From Telluria sp042683405 (GTDB lineage: Bacteria > Pseudomonadota > Gammaproteobacteria > Burkholderiales > Burkholderiaceae_D), in contig NZ_JBHUJS010000010.1 of NCBI RefSeq assembly GCF_042683405.1, positions 186,001 to 250,000 on the forward strand: DNA of 64,000 nucleotides. The letters are read 5' to 3'. Numbering within the stretch: position 1 is the stretch's first letter; every line of letters starts with the position of its first letter. Below the pieces are notes generated by a model. The model was not told where the DNA came from. It ran no database searches and saw nothing but the letters and a program-made list of their open reading frames with translations. The position numbers were made by a program, and so were the translations under genes. Shown here one piece after another: positions 1 to 8,477 of this stretch.

Positions 1-1
1 G

Positions 2-886
2 CTGGCACTGTTTGGCATTCCGGGTTCGCTGCTGCCCGAGGTGGTCGGATCGTCCGGCGTCATCGGGCACACGCACGCCGACCTGTTTGGCGCGCCAATC
101 GCGCTCGCCGGTATCGCGGGCGACCAGCAGGCCGCCACCTTCGGCCAGGCCTGCCATCGTCCCGGGATGGTGAAGAACACGTACGGCACCGGGTGCTTCA
201 TGCTGATGCATGCAGGGTCGCACGCGCCGCGTTCGCACAATCGGCTGCTCTCCACGGTCGGCTGGCGCATCGATGCGGCGACCGACTACCTGCTGGAGGG
301 AAGCGTGTTTATGGCTGGCGCCACCATCCAGTGGTTGCGTGATGGCCTCGGCATCATCTCCAGATCGGACGACGTGGAGGCGCTGGCGCAAACGGTGCCC
401 GACAACGGTGGCGTTTATCTTGTTCCCGCGTTCGCAGGGCTCGGAGCGCCGCATTGGGACCCGTACGCTCGTGGTGCACTGGTCGGCATGACGCGCGGCA
501 CCACGCGCGGCCACATCGCGCGGGCAGCTGTCGAAGCGATCGCCTATCAGAGCGCTGAGCTGCTCAATGCGATGCGCCGCGACACGTCATGCGAGGTGAC
601 GGAGATACGCGCCGATGGCGGCGCCTCCCGCAACAACACGCTCATGCAATTCCAGGCAGACCTGCTCGGTGTGCCGGTCGTGCGGCCCCGGGTAACGGAA
701 ACCACTGCGCTGGGTGCTGCGTTCCTGGCCGGCCTTGGCGTCGGCTTCTGGGGCTCGCGCGAAGAGGTGGGCGCGCAGTGGCGGTCTGAGCGCGTCTTCG
801 ACCCGTCCATGAACAATGATCGGCGCGCTGCACTCATGGAGCGATGGAACCTCGCCGTGACGCGTTCCCTCAACTGGGCCGTATGA
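2..886 (+). CDS. glpK: Glycerol kinase, 5' truncated by window edge
   Basis: This is the C-terminal part (about 294 residues of a usual 500) of an FGGY-family carbohydrate kinase that phosphorylates glycerol to glycerol-3-phosphate in the cytoplasm. The frame is open to the left edge. Visible family features are the GTG(C)F segment of the second actin-like domain, the PAFAGLGAPHWD motif near nucleotides 424-460 and the DGGASRNN loop near 613-636. These fit GlpK better than xylulokinase or ribulokinase, but the substrate is inferred from motifs only. The gene ends 18 bp from the convergent PEP-CTERM gene, and no hairpin terminator was seen between them. Confidence 0.9.
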   Translation: MALFGIPGSLLPEVVGSSGVIGHTHADLFGAPIALAGIAGDQQAATFGQACHRPGMVKNTYGTGCFMLMHAGSHAPRSHNRLLSTVGWRIDAATDYLLEGSVFMAGATIQWLRDGLGIISRSDDVEALAQTVPDNGGVYLVPAFAGLGAPHWDPYARGALVGMTRGTTRGHIARAAVEAIAYQSAELLNAMRRDTSCEVTEIRADGGASRNNTLMQFQADLLGVPVVRPRVTETTALGAAFLAGLGVGFWGSREEVGAQWRSERVFDPSMNNDRRAALMERWNLAVTRSLNWAV

Positions 887-904
887 GCAATCGAGGACGG
901 CCAG

Positions 905-1837
905 TCATACCGCTTCACCGGAGATCAACCGGGTGCCCAACACCTTTCGTCGCCATCCGAGTGCTAACAACGACACCAGGCCCGTTCCTAGCATGGCAAG
1001 CGAAGAAGGTTCTGGAACGGCACTGATGTAGGTAGTGGCAGCGAGGCCGATGCGAAGTTCATGCGGTTGTCCCGGGTTGAGTATTCCACTGTCAAAGCTG
1101 AAACTCATCCTGCCCGGATCGTACGCCAGGGTCCCCACCTGGGACGGACTGCCGAACTCGAGCTGGGTAAACAACGCCGCCGGATCAAGAAACAGCACGT
1201 ACTCTTCAGTCAACAAATTGACGATAGAGATTGTAAAGCCAATCCCGGCAGAAGCCTGTTCAAGTGGGGAGGTCGCAGCCGTCGGTCGGGATACTTGGAG
1301 GTAAGGGGTGGCATCAAATTCAAATGTCATCGTCTGCGGCTCGTCGTAGAGCACGAAGCGGAACGCGACTTCCGACGAAGCACTTCCACCCCAGGTACCA
1401 TTTGCTGTCGACTGGGCACTTGCGTCGCTGCGGGCCTGCATGTGCAGGTCTCCCGTCAGCAAACTGCCCAACTGCCGCTGGTCGACGTTACTGAAGTTCC
1501 CTCCAGGCGACGCGGATAACCGGGAAAAGTCGTTTTCGCTCGTGACTGGGCAGGGTGATCCAATACAGATCCCTGGAATATCAACCTGTTCGCTGGTGGG
1601 CGACACGATGTCGTACTCTACGGTGGCGCCAGTACGGTATGAGATTATCGCTCCGTTGAGGACTGAGGTGATCTCTCCAAAATCCGACGCAGTGTAGGGA
1701 GTGCCGTCTGCACGCAATATGCGCAGTTGGCTCACGTCGATGATAGCCGATGCGGTCACCTCCGCCTGCGCCGCAAGCGGCAAGGCGACGCCGGCGCAGA
1801 GGAAAAGTGTTGAGATGATGCTGGCTGGACGTCGCAT
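905..1837 (-). CDS. PEP-CTERM sorting domain protein, copy B
   Basis: A 310-residue exported protein of unknown function. It starts with a Sec-type signal peptide (hydrophobic core at about residues 8-23, cleavage after AQA). It ends in a PEP-CTERM signal: VPEPSS, a hydrophobic helix, then WRRK. In this family the signal directs exosortase-dependent anchoring or release at the envelope. The central region is beta-rich and has no enzymatic motif I recognise. It is a paralogue of the equally long protein encoded upstream at 1980-2912. The RBS AGGAGG lies just before the ATG. The mature protein is often surface or matrix associated in this family, which is inference here. Confidence 0.88.
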   Translation of the reverse strand: MRRPASIISTLFLCAGVALPLAAQAEVTASAIIDVSQLRILRADGTPYTASDFGEITSVLNGAIISYRTGATVEYDIVSPTSEQVDIPGICIGSPCPVTSENDFSRLSASPGGNFSNVDQRQLGSLLTGDLHMQARSDASAQSTANGTWGGSASSEVAFRFVLYDEPQTMTFEFDATPYLQVSRPTAATSPLEQASAGIGFTISIVNLLTEEYVLFLDPAALFTQLEFGSPSQVGTLAYDPGRMSFSFDSGILNPGQPHELRIGLAATTYISAVPEPSSLAMLGTGLVSLLALGWRRKVLGTRLISGEAV

Positions 1838-1939
1838 GTTGTTACCTCCTTTGATGTTATTCGGACAGGGTCGCTATTCAATGCTGGGGAGCGCCACGCT
1901 GACGTTGTGTCAGATGCTCGTGGAACGCTGCCGAGCGAC

Positions 1940-1983
1940 CTTTTGAGCAGGATTGCCGGGATTAGCCCAAAACGATGTTTCAT
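1940..1983 (-). pseudogene. Relic of a third PEP-CTERM paralogue (signal peptide start only)
   Basis: On the minus strand an AGGAGG site is followed by an ATG that overlaps the stop codon of the upstream paralogue (ATGA). The frame reads MKHRFGLIPAILLK and then loses resemblance. Its paralogues start MRHPVRFIPALLLC and MRRPASIISTLFLC, so these first 13-14 codons look like the start of a signal peptide from the same family. The frame stays open to about 1756 but runs into the other reading frame of copy B. I read it as a deletion relic of a tandem array. A short translated leader peptide is an alternative. Confidence 0.5.
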
Positions 1984-2912
1984 GACTTCCTCCTGTCGGC
2001 TGCTGGCTGCGGCCGGCCCGCCCGGCGACGGCGCAGCAGGAGGAGCGAAGCCATGCCGGCACTAAACATGGCGAGTGAGGACGGTTCGGGAACGGCGGAG
2101 ATGAACGTTCCTGCGCTGGCACTGATGAAGAGCTCATATGTGTTGTTCGGACTCAGTACGCCACTGGTGAAGCTGAAACTCATGGTGTCGGGGTCGTAGA
2201 TCAGGTCTCCTACTTGCGAATCACTGCTGAACTGGAGTCGTGCCGCATCGGTCAGGGCTTCCGGCTCGATGAACAGGACATTCTGGTTGTTCGTGAGGTC
2301 GGCGATCGTGATCCTCAAGAAGGTGCCAGCCGAACCCTGTTCCCCGGGCGAGCTGGCAGCCACCGGACGCGACAATTCGACAAATGGCGTTGCATCGAAT
2401 GAGACCGTCATTGTTCCCGCCTCGTTCAGCTGGAACTGCAGCGAGACCCCCGACTCGCTGTCCCCGCCCCAGAATCCGTCGGCTGTCGACCCGGCGCTGC
2501 TGTCGCTGCGCGCCTGCCAGTGCAGGTCTCCTGCCAGCAGGCTGCCTGTCTGGCGCTGGTCCACATTGCTGAAGTACCCGCCCGGTGACGCGGATAGCGG
2601 CGAGAAATCGTTTTCGCTGGTAACGGGGCAAGGTGCGCCGGCACAGGCGAGCCCAACGTCCACCGCGCCTGTCGTCGGCGACACGATGTCGAACTCCGTT
2701 GAGTCGCCGGTATGGTAGAAGACGTTGCCCTGGTTCATGACCGATACCTGGGCAAAATCGCTTGTGGTAAACGGTGTGCCATCTGAGCGCAGTATGCGTA
2801 GCTGGCTTACATCGATGATGGCCGTTGACCTCACGTCCGCATATGCCGCAAGCGGCAAGGTTGCGCCGACGCAGAGTAGAAGTGCTGGGATGAAGCGCAC
2901 TGGATGTCTCAT
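1980..2912 (-). CDS. PEP-CTERM sorting domain protein, copy A
   Basis: A 310-residue exported protein and the tandem paralogue of copy B, with matching blocks along its length (for example SENDF-LSASPGG-FSNVDQRQ in both). The signal peptide covers about residues 1-25 (cleavage after AYA). The C-terminus carries VPEPSS, a short hydrophobic helix and an arginine-rich tail, the PEP-CTERM exosortase signal. Function is unknown and no catalytic motif is visible. It precedes the relic and copy B on the same strand, so the three may share one transcript. Confidence 0.88.
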   Translation of the reverse strand: MRHPVRFIPALLLCVGATLPLAAYADVRSTAIIDVSQLRILRSDGTPFTTSDFAQVSVMNQGNVFYHTGDSTEFDIVSPTTGAVDVGLACAGAPCPVTSENDFSPLSASPGGYFSNVDQRQTGSLLAGDLHWQARSDSSAGSTADGFWGGDSESGVSLQFQLNEAGTMTVSFDATPFVELSRPVAASSPGEQGSAGTFLRITIADLTNNQNVLFIEPEALTDAARLQFSSDSQVGDLIYDPDTMSFSFTSGVLSPNNTYELFISASAGTFISAVPEPSSLAMFSAGMASLLLLRRRRAGRPQPAADRRKS

Positions 2913-3372
2913 CTTGATGGCTCCTTGATGTGATTGGCGATCGCTCAGGGAGGACCCGAGCGTACAAGCTGGCTCGAATGGAGGAAGTGAAGCCGGCTGG
3001 ACGCCGCCGGAAGGTGTGCCCAGGGTGCACGACTGCGCGGCCGTGCGGCGAACAGGTCCAACCGGGCCTCCGTTCTTATTTATGGATCGATTCAGTCTAG
3101 ATGCTGATCAGGCGGCCACGGCTTTAATCTGTATCGTTTTGACGGAAGTCAAACGGCGCATGACAAACGGCATGTTGCTCTGATGTTACTTCCAGAAATA
3201 TTTTTTCGCGCCGCCCGGGCGGGAAACCGGCGTATATACATGAGACAGCACTTTCAGTGTGTCTTATAAGTGCTTAATTTCACGCGATATTTTGTGCGCA
3301 TCCAACTTCAGCGAAGTGCGCTAAGTCTTTGGTTTCATTGAAAAAATTCCCGTTTTCGATTGGTGAAAACGC

Positions 3373-3401
3373 TTGACCCTAGGAATTCATTACTCTAAAG
3401 T
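3373..3401 (+). promoter_or_regulatory. Candidate sigma-70 promoter of the dcw cluster
   Basis: TTGACC (3373-3378) is followed after 17 bp by TAAAGT (3396-3401), matching 5/6 and 4/6 consensus positions. The expected start site, near 3408, gives a leader of about 90 nt before the GTG start of mraZ. The -10 element overlaps the first MraZ box. Assigned by sequence only. Confidence 0.5.
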
Positions 3402-3435
3402 GGGAAAACGTGTGAAAAAGTGTAGTTTTGTGGAG
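3401..3435 (+). promoter_or_regulatory. MraZ box array (operator), four repeats with 10-bp period
   Basis: Four pentamers start exactly 10 bp apart: TGGGA (3401), TGTGA (3411), TGTAG (3421) and TGGAG (3431). Each is preceded by G or T and separated by 5-nt spacers. MraZ of E. coli is known to bind TGGGN direct repeats with 5-nt spacers upstream of its own gene, and this layout matches. The array covers the -10 element and the initial transcribed region, which fits autorepression by MraZ. The last two boxes are degenerate. Confidence 0.7.
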
Positions 3436-3499
3436 CAAAAAGTCCGAGACTGCACCGATCGACGTACTTACAATGAACCCCACAGGCCAAGGCTAAACC

Positions 3500-3928
3500 G
3501 TGTTTCAAGGCGCTTCAGCGATCAATCTCGATGCGAAAGGCAGGATGTCCATCCCTGCCAAGCATCGTGACGCGCTGCAAGTGCAGTGCGACGGCCGCCT
3601 GACCCTGACCAAGCACCCGGAAGGCTGCCTGCTGTTCTTCCCGCGCCCTGTGTGGGAGCAGCACCGCGAGCAGATCTCCAAGTGGCCGATGTCGGCGCGC
3701 GCGTGGCAGCGCATCTTCCTCGGAAATGCGGTGGATGTCGAGATGGATTCGGCCGGCCGCATCCTGATCACGCCGGAGCTGCGCGCAGCCGTCGGCCTGA
3801 CCAAGGACGTGATGCTGCTCGGTATGGGCACCCATTTCGAGATCTGGGACGCAGCCAAGCTGGCTGAAAATGAAGAGCAGGCCGTCGCCGGCGGCATGCC
3901 CGATGTGTTGTCCGATTTTTCCTTCTGA
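3500..3928 (+). CDS. mraZ: Transcriptional regulator MraZ
   Basis: This 142-residue protein has the tandem AbrB-like DNA-binding fold of MraZ. It begins FQGASAINLDAKGRMSIPAKHR, and the second repeat contains the matching DSAGRILITPELR segment. MraZ forms a ring-shaped oligomer that binds repeats in the dcw promoter and represses the cluster. Start is GTG at 3500, with only a weak purine-rich stretch upstream. It is the first gene of the dcw cluster and lies directly downstream of the box array. rsmH follows after 10 bp. Confidence 0.96.
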   Translation: MFQGASAINLDAKGRMSIPAKHRDALQVQCDGRLTLTKHPEGCLLFFPRPVWEQHREQISKWPMSARAWQRIFLGNAVDVEMDSAGRILITPELRAAVGLTKDVMLLGMGTHFEIWDAAKLAENEEQAVAGGMPDVLSDFSF

Positions 3929-3938
3929 GGCGTCGAAC

Positions 3939-4895
3939 ATGACCACATCGGCGATGCCAGAACACCAGCATCGGACTGTCCTGCTAGACGAAGCGGTTGA
4001 CGCGCTCAACCTGGCGGGCGCGCGCGCCGGCGGTATCTATATAGATGGCACCTTCGGTCGCGGCGGCCATTCCCGCCTGATCCTGTCCAGGCTGGGCGAG
4101 GGCGCGCGCCTGTACGCCTTCGACAAGGACCCGCAGGCCATCGCCACCGCGCAGCAGATCAACGACCCGCGCTTCGAGATCGTGCACGACAGCTTCGCCA
4201 CCATGCGCGAGGCGCTTCACGCGCGCGGCGTGACGCAGGTCGACGGCATCCTGCTCGACCTGGGCATCTCTTCGCCGCAGGTGGACGACGCCACCCGCGG
4301 CTTCAGCTTCCGCAACGACGGTCCGCTCGACATGCGGATGGATACCACGCGCGGCATGCCCGCGTCCGAATGGCTGGCCACGGTTCCCGAACAACAATTG
4401 GAAAAGGTGATACGCGAATATGGGGAAGAACGGTTTGCTTTTCAGATTGCAAAGGCGATTGCTGCTAGCCGGGCAGTCCAGCCAATTTCAAGCACACGAC
4501 AGCTTGCCGGTATCGTGGCAGGCGCGGTCAAGACCCGCGAAAAGGGCAAGGACCCGGCAACTCGCACCTTTCAGGCTATCCGGATTTTCATCAATCAGGA
4601 ACTTGAAGACCTCGAGGCAGGCCTAGAAGCTGCATACGCCATGCTGGCGCCGGGCGCACGCATGGCCATCATCAGCTTCCATTCGCTGGAAGACCGCATG
4701 GTCAAGCAGTTCCTGGCTTCCAAGGTCAAGGTCGCGCAACCGGACCGCCGCCTGCCAATCAGGGCCGCCGACCTGCCACAGCCCGAGATGAAGCTGATCG
4801 CCAAGATCAAGCCGTCCGACGCCGAAGTAGAGGCAAACCCGCGCGCCCGTTCGGCGGTGATGCGCGTGGCCGAGCGCCTGGGAGCGAGGCAATGA
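3939..4895 (+). CDS. rsmH: 16S rRNA (cytosine(1402)-N4)-methyltransferase RsmH
   Basis: This 318-residue SAM-dependent methyltransferase (formerly MraW) modifies N4 of C1402 in 16S rRNA at the ribosomal P site. Visible motifs are the SAM-binding GTFGRGGHS at about residues 36-44, DLGISSPQ near 107 and ISFHSLEDR near 245. The frame opens upstream at 3870 inside mraZ. ATG 3939 is chosen because it lies just after mraZ and gives the usual family length. The stop overlaps the ftsL start (ATGA), so translation is coupled. Confidence 0.96.
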   Translation: MTTSAMPEHQHRTVLLDEAVDALNLAGARAGGIYIDGTFGRGGHSRLILSRLGEGARLYAFDKDPQAIATAQQINDPRFEIVHDSFATMREALHARGVTQVDGILLDLGISSPQVDDATRGFSFRNDGPLDMRMDTTRGMPASEWLATVPEQQLEKVIREYGEERFAFQIAKAIAASRAVQPISSTRQLAGIVAGAVKTREKGKDPATRTFQAIRIFINQELEDLEAGLEAAYAMLAPGARMAIISFHSLEDRMVKQFLASKVKVAQPDRRLPIRAADLPQPEMKLIAKIKPSDAEVEANPRARSAVMRVAERLGARQ

Positions 4896-5164
4896 GCGGC
4901 AAGGCGAACATCTTCCTGACGGCCCTGCTGGTCGGCTGCGCGCTGCTGCTGGTGAATTCGCAGTACCGCGCGCGCAACCTGTTCATTGAGCTGGAACGCG
5001 CGCAGCAGAAGACCCGCCAGCTGAATATCGAGTGGTCCCAGCTCAAGGTGGACCAGTCCACGCTGGGCAAGAACGCGCGCATCGAGGAGATCGCGCGCAC
5101 GGAACTGAACATGGTGCCGCTCACTCCCGATCGCACCCAATACCTGAACAAGGACGCGGAATGA
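4892..5164 (+). CDS. ftsL: Cell division protein FtsL
   Basis: This 90-residue bitopic membrane protein has a short cytoplasmic tail, a transmembrane helix at about residues 4-22 and a periplasmic leucine-zipper-like coiled coil (about 28-60). FtsL forms the FtsQLB complex that activates FtsWI septal synthesis. Sequence conservation in this family is low, so the call rests on topology, size and position between rsmH and ftsI. It overlaps the ends of both neighbours by 4 bp. Confidence 0.93.
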   Translation: MSGKANIFLTALLVGCALLLVNSQYRARNLFIELERAQQKTRQLNIEWSQLKVDQSTLGKNARIEEIARTELNMVPLTPDRTQYLNKDAE

Positions 5165-6936
5165 GGCGCGGTTCGAACGCACAGTCGCGCGTCGCCGCAT
5201 CCAAGGGCGTCTCGTTCTCGCAAAGCCCGGTGCTGGCGCTGCGCCTGCCGACGTGGCGCTCGCGCTTCGTCCTGTTCGTGATTTTCGTCGCGTTCGCGGC
5301 GCTGGCCGGCCGCGCCGTCTGGCTGCAGGGCGTGTCCACCCAGTTCCTGCAGAAGCAGGGCGAGATCCGCTACGCGCGCACGCTGGAGCTGCCGGCAACG
5401 CGCGGCAAGATCATGGACCGCCACGGCCAGGTGCTGGCGTCGTCGCTGCCGGTCAAGGCCATCTGGGCGATTCCGGAAGACGTGCTGAAGGCGCCCGCGG
5501 CCAAGCTGGTGGAGCTGGCGCGCCTGCTCGAGCTGAGCGACGCCGACCTGCGCAAGAAGCTCAACGCCGACCGTACCTTCGTCTACCTGAAGCGCCAGGT
5601 GGAGCAGGACATCGTCGCGCAGGTCGAGAAGCTGGACATCCCCGGCATCCACACCCGCAAGGAATACAAGCGCTACTACCCGCAGGGCGAAGTGGCGACC
5701 CACGTAGTCGGCTTTACCAACGTCGAGGACGTGGGCCAGGAGAGCATGGAGCTGGCGCAGCAGAAGACGCTGGTGGGCCAGACCGGCAGCCGCCGCGTGA
5801 TCAAGGACCGCCTCGGCCGCATCGTCGAGGACATCGGCTCGATCAAGGTGCCGCACGATGGCCAGGACCTGACGCTGGCGCTGGACAGCAAGCTGCAGTA
5901 CATCGCCTTCACCCAGGTGCGCGAGGCGGTCGAGAAGTACAACGCCAGCGCCGGCGGCGCCGTGATCCTGGACGTGCAGACCGGCGAGATCCTGGCGCTG
6001 GCCAACTGGCCGTCCTACAACCCGAACGATCGCCGCAAGCTGACCGGCGAGCAGCTGCGCAACCGCGTGCTGACCGACACCTTCGAGCCCGGCTCCACGC
6101 TCAAGCCGCTGACCGTGGCGCTGGCGCTGGAGAGCGGCCGCGTGCGTCCCGAGACCGTCTACGACGTGGCGGGCGGCCGCATCCAGATCGGGCCGAACGT
6201 CATGCGCGACATGCATCCGAAGGAGCCTGCGCTGACGGTGGCGCAGATCATCCAGAAGTCGTCCAACGTGGGCATGGCCAAGATCGCGCTGCCGATGCCG
6301 TCCCAGGAAATGTGGGAGATCTTCACCAAGGCCGGCTTCGGCCAGCAGCCCAAGATCGGCTTCCCCGGCGCCGTGGCCGGCCGCGTGCGTCCGTACAAGT
6401 CGTGGCGCCCGATCGAGCAGGCCAATATGGCGATCGGCCACGGCATTTCGGTGTCGCTGATCCAGCTGGCGCGCTCCTACATGATCTACGCCCGCGACGG
6501 CGACATCATCCCGCTGTCCTTCCTCAAGGTGACCGAGCCGCCGCAGGGCACCCAGGTGATCTCGCCGAAGACGGCAGCGCAGATGCGCGCGATGCTCGAG
6601 AGCGTGGTTGGCCCGGGCGGCACTGCGTCGCGTGCGCAGGTGCCGGGCTACCGCATCGGCGGCAAGACCGGCACTGCCGAGAAGCTGATCAATGGCCGCT
6701 ATTCCAAGACCAACAATATTGCGTCGTTCGTCGGCATCGCGCCGATGTCCAAGCCGCGTTTCATCATCGCCGTCATGGTGGACAATCCGCGCGGCGCACT
6801 GCGCACCGGCGGCAGCGTGGCCGCGCCAACTGCTGGCCTGCTCGCCGCCAATGCGCTGCGCGCGGCAAACGTGCCACCCGATTCGGATGTGACCGATATC
6901 ATCGTTCCTGCAGATCCCGTCGAGGAGGCCCTGTAA
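5161..6936 (+). CDS. ftsI: Peptidoglycan D,D-transpeptidase FtsI (PBP3)
   Basis: This 591-residue class B penicillin-binding protein cross-links septal peptidoglycan with FtsW. It has one membrane helix at about residues 36-56, a dimerisation domain, then the transpeptidase domain. Active-site motifs are present: STLK with nucleophile Ser312, SSN at 367-369 and KTGTA at 502-506. The open frame begins earlier, at 5032, but ATG 5161 overlaps the ftsL stop and gives the normal N-terminus. The end overlaps murE by one base (TAATG). Confidence 0.97.
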   Translation: MRRGSNAQSRVAASKGVSFSQSPVLALRLPTWRSRFVLFVIFVAFAALAGRAVWLQGVSTQFLQKQGEIRYARTLELPATRGKIMDRHGQVLASSLPVKAIWAIPEDVLKAPAAKLVELARLLELSDADLRKKLNADRTFVYLKRQVEQDIVAQVEKLDIPGIHTRKEYKRYYPQGEVATHVVGFTNVEDVGQESMELAQQKTLVGQTGSRRVIKDRLGRIVEDIGSIKVPHDGQDLTLALDSKLQYIAFTQVREAVEKYNASAGGAVILDVQTGEILALANWPSYNPNDRRKLTGEQLRNRVLTDTFEPGSTLKPLTVALALESGRVRPETVYDVAGGRIQIGPNVMRDMHPKEPALTVAQIIQKSSNVGMAKIALPMPSQEMWEIFTKAGFGQQPKIGFPGAVAGRVRPYKSWRPIEQANMAIGHGISVSLIQLARSYMIYARDGDIIPLSFLKVTEPPQGTQVISPKTAAQMRAMLESVVGPGGTASRAQVPGYRIGGKTGTAEKLINGRYSKTNNIASFVGIAPMSKPRFIIAVMVDNPRGALRTGGSVAAPTAGLLAANALRAANVPPDSDVTDIIVPADPVEEAL

Positions 6937-8477
6937 TGCCAGAGCTGACGAACCAGATGGTTTGCGACTGGATCGCCGCCAACGCCCCCGCAGGCAAGCT
7001 GGCGTCCGACTCGCGCCGCGTCGGCGCGGGCGACGTGTTCTTTGCCTATCCGGGCGAGACCGGCGACGGCCGCGCGTACATCGGCGCCGCAATCGACGCC
7101 GGCGCAGCTGCGTGCGTCTATGAAGACGGCGGCTTCGAATGGGACGCCGCCTGGACCATCCCGCACCTCGCGGTCAGCGGCCTGCGCTTCCAGGTCGGCC
7201 CGATCGCCCACCTGTGCCTCGGCATGCCGGACCGGGACATGTTCACCGTCGGCGTGACCGGCACCAACGGCAAGACTTCCTGCGCGGTCTGGCTCGGCCA
7301 GGCCTTCGCAAAGCTGGGCGATACCGCTGCCGTCATCGGCACGCTGGGCGTGGGCGTATTCCGCGGCCGCGCCGAGCCGCAGTTCGATACGACCGGCTAC
7401 ACGACACCTGACCCGGTGATGCTGGCGCAAAAGCTCGCACAGGTACGCGACGCGGGCGCCCGCGCGCTGGCCATCGAGGTGTCCTCGATCGGGCTGGAGC
7501 AGGGCCGCGCGCTGGGCATGCACTTCGACGTGGCGATCTTCACCAACCTGACGCGCGACCACCTCGACTACCACGGCGACATGGACAGCTACGAAAGCGC
7601 GAAGCGCAAGCTGTTCGACTGGCCTGGCCTGAAGACCGCCGTGATCAACCTGGACGATCCGGCCGGCCTGCGCCTGGTCGAGTACGTGCGCGCACAACAA
7701 GGCGCCAAGCCCGCACTGGTCGGTTACACGCTGCACGATGCGGCCGCACAACCGGCCATCGAAGGCGTGGCGATCCTGCGTGCATCGAACCTGCGCAGCC
7801 GCCATTCGGGCACCGACTTCCACCTCGACACGCCGCAGGGCGCCGCGACGGTCAGGACCCAGCTGGTCGGCCACTTCAATATCAGCAACACGCTGGCCGT
7901 GATGGGCGCGCTGCTGGCCAAGGGCTGCGCACTGAAGGCCGCGGTCGATGCGGTCGAAGCGCTGGTGCCGGCGCCGGGCCGCATGCAGCAGGTCGGCGGC
8001 CAGGACACGCCGATGGTCGTAATCGACTACGCGCACACGCCGGACGCGCTGGAAAAGACGCTGCAGGCGCTGCACCAGGTCGCGCAGGAACGCGGCGGCG
8101 CGCTGTGGTGCGTGTTCGGCTGCGGCGGCGACCGCGACCCGGGCAAGCGCCCGCAGATGGGCCGCATCTCGCAGATCGCGGAGCACGTGCTGGTCACCAG
8201 CGACAACCCGCGCAGCGAAGACCCGCACAAGATCATCGAACAGATCGTGGCCGGCATGGAGCAGGACCATCCCGCTTCGCGCTACCAGGCGATCGAGGAC
8301 CGCGCTGCCGCGATCCTCTCGGCCATCCGCAATGCGGCCAAGGCCGATGTGATCCTCCTGGCAGGCAAGGGCCACGAGCCCTACCAGGAAATCAAGGGCA
8401 GGAAGATGCCATTTTCTGACGCCGACCACGCCGCGCTGGCGCTGGCCGCGCGTGTCACCATGATGAGGCCTGACTGA
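6936..8477 (+). CDS. murE: UDP-MurNAc-tripeptide synthetase MurE
   Basis: This 513-residue Mur ligase adds the third stem residue to UDP-MurNAc-L-Ala-D-Glu. The ATP-binding loop GTNGKTS is at residues 109-115, and DNPR at 423-426 is the signature of meso-diaminopimelate specificity, as usual in Gram-negative bacteria. ATG 6936 is chosen within a much longer open frame because it overlaps the ftsI stop and gives the expected MurE start (about 20 residues before the SDSRRV motif). The stop overlaps the murF start (TGATG). Confidence 0.97.
   Translation: MPELTNQMVCDWIAANAPAGKLASDSRRVGAGDVFFAYPGETGDGRAYIGAAIDAGAAACVYEDGGFEWDAAWTIPHLAVSGLRFQVGPIAHLCLGMPDRDMFTVGVTGTNGKTSCAVWLGQAFAKLGDTAAVIGTLGVGVFRGRAEPQFDTTGYTTPDPVMLAQKLAQVRDAGARALAIEVSSIGLEQGRALGMHFDVAIFTNLTRDHLDYHGDMDSYESAKRKLFDWPGLKTAVINLDDPAGLRLVEYVRAQQGAKPALVGYTLHDAAAQPAIEGVAILRASNLRSRHSGTDFHLDTPQGAATVRTQLVGHFNISNTLAVMGALLAKGCALKAAVDAVEALVPAPGRMQQVGGQDTPMVVIDYAHTPDALEKTLQALHQVAQERGGALWCVFGCGGDRDPGKRPQMGRISQIAEHVLVTSDNPRSEDPHKIIEQIVAGMEQDHPASRYQAIEDRAAAILSAIRNAAKADVILLAGKGHEPYQEIKGRKMPFSDADHAALALAARVTMMRPD

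Larger units (their letters stand above)
2913..3499. promoter_or_regulatory. Divergent intergenic region between PEP-CTERM genes and mraZ
   Basis: A 587-bp gap without a supported gene. GC content drops visibly from about 3060 onward, as expected of promoter DNA. The right half holds the mraZ promoter and its MraZ boxes, listed separately. The left half must hold the promoter for the PEP-CTERM genes, but I could not identify a convincing sigma-70 or sigma-54 site there. A 65-codon open frame at 3373-3570 overlaps the promoter and mraZ and is not considered a gene. Confidence 0.6.

Noticed and set aside
3373..3570. A 65-codon frame starting before mraZ
   Set aside because: It covers the promoter and the MraZ boxes and overlaps the mraZ start. 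No RBS or homology is evident.
4807..7092. A 761-codon minus-strand frame across rsmH, ftsL, ftsI and murE
   Set aside because: It crosses four overlapping genes of the dcw cluster, and its translation has the Arg/His-rich composition typical of antisense frames.
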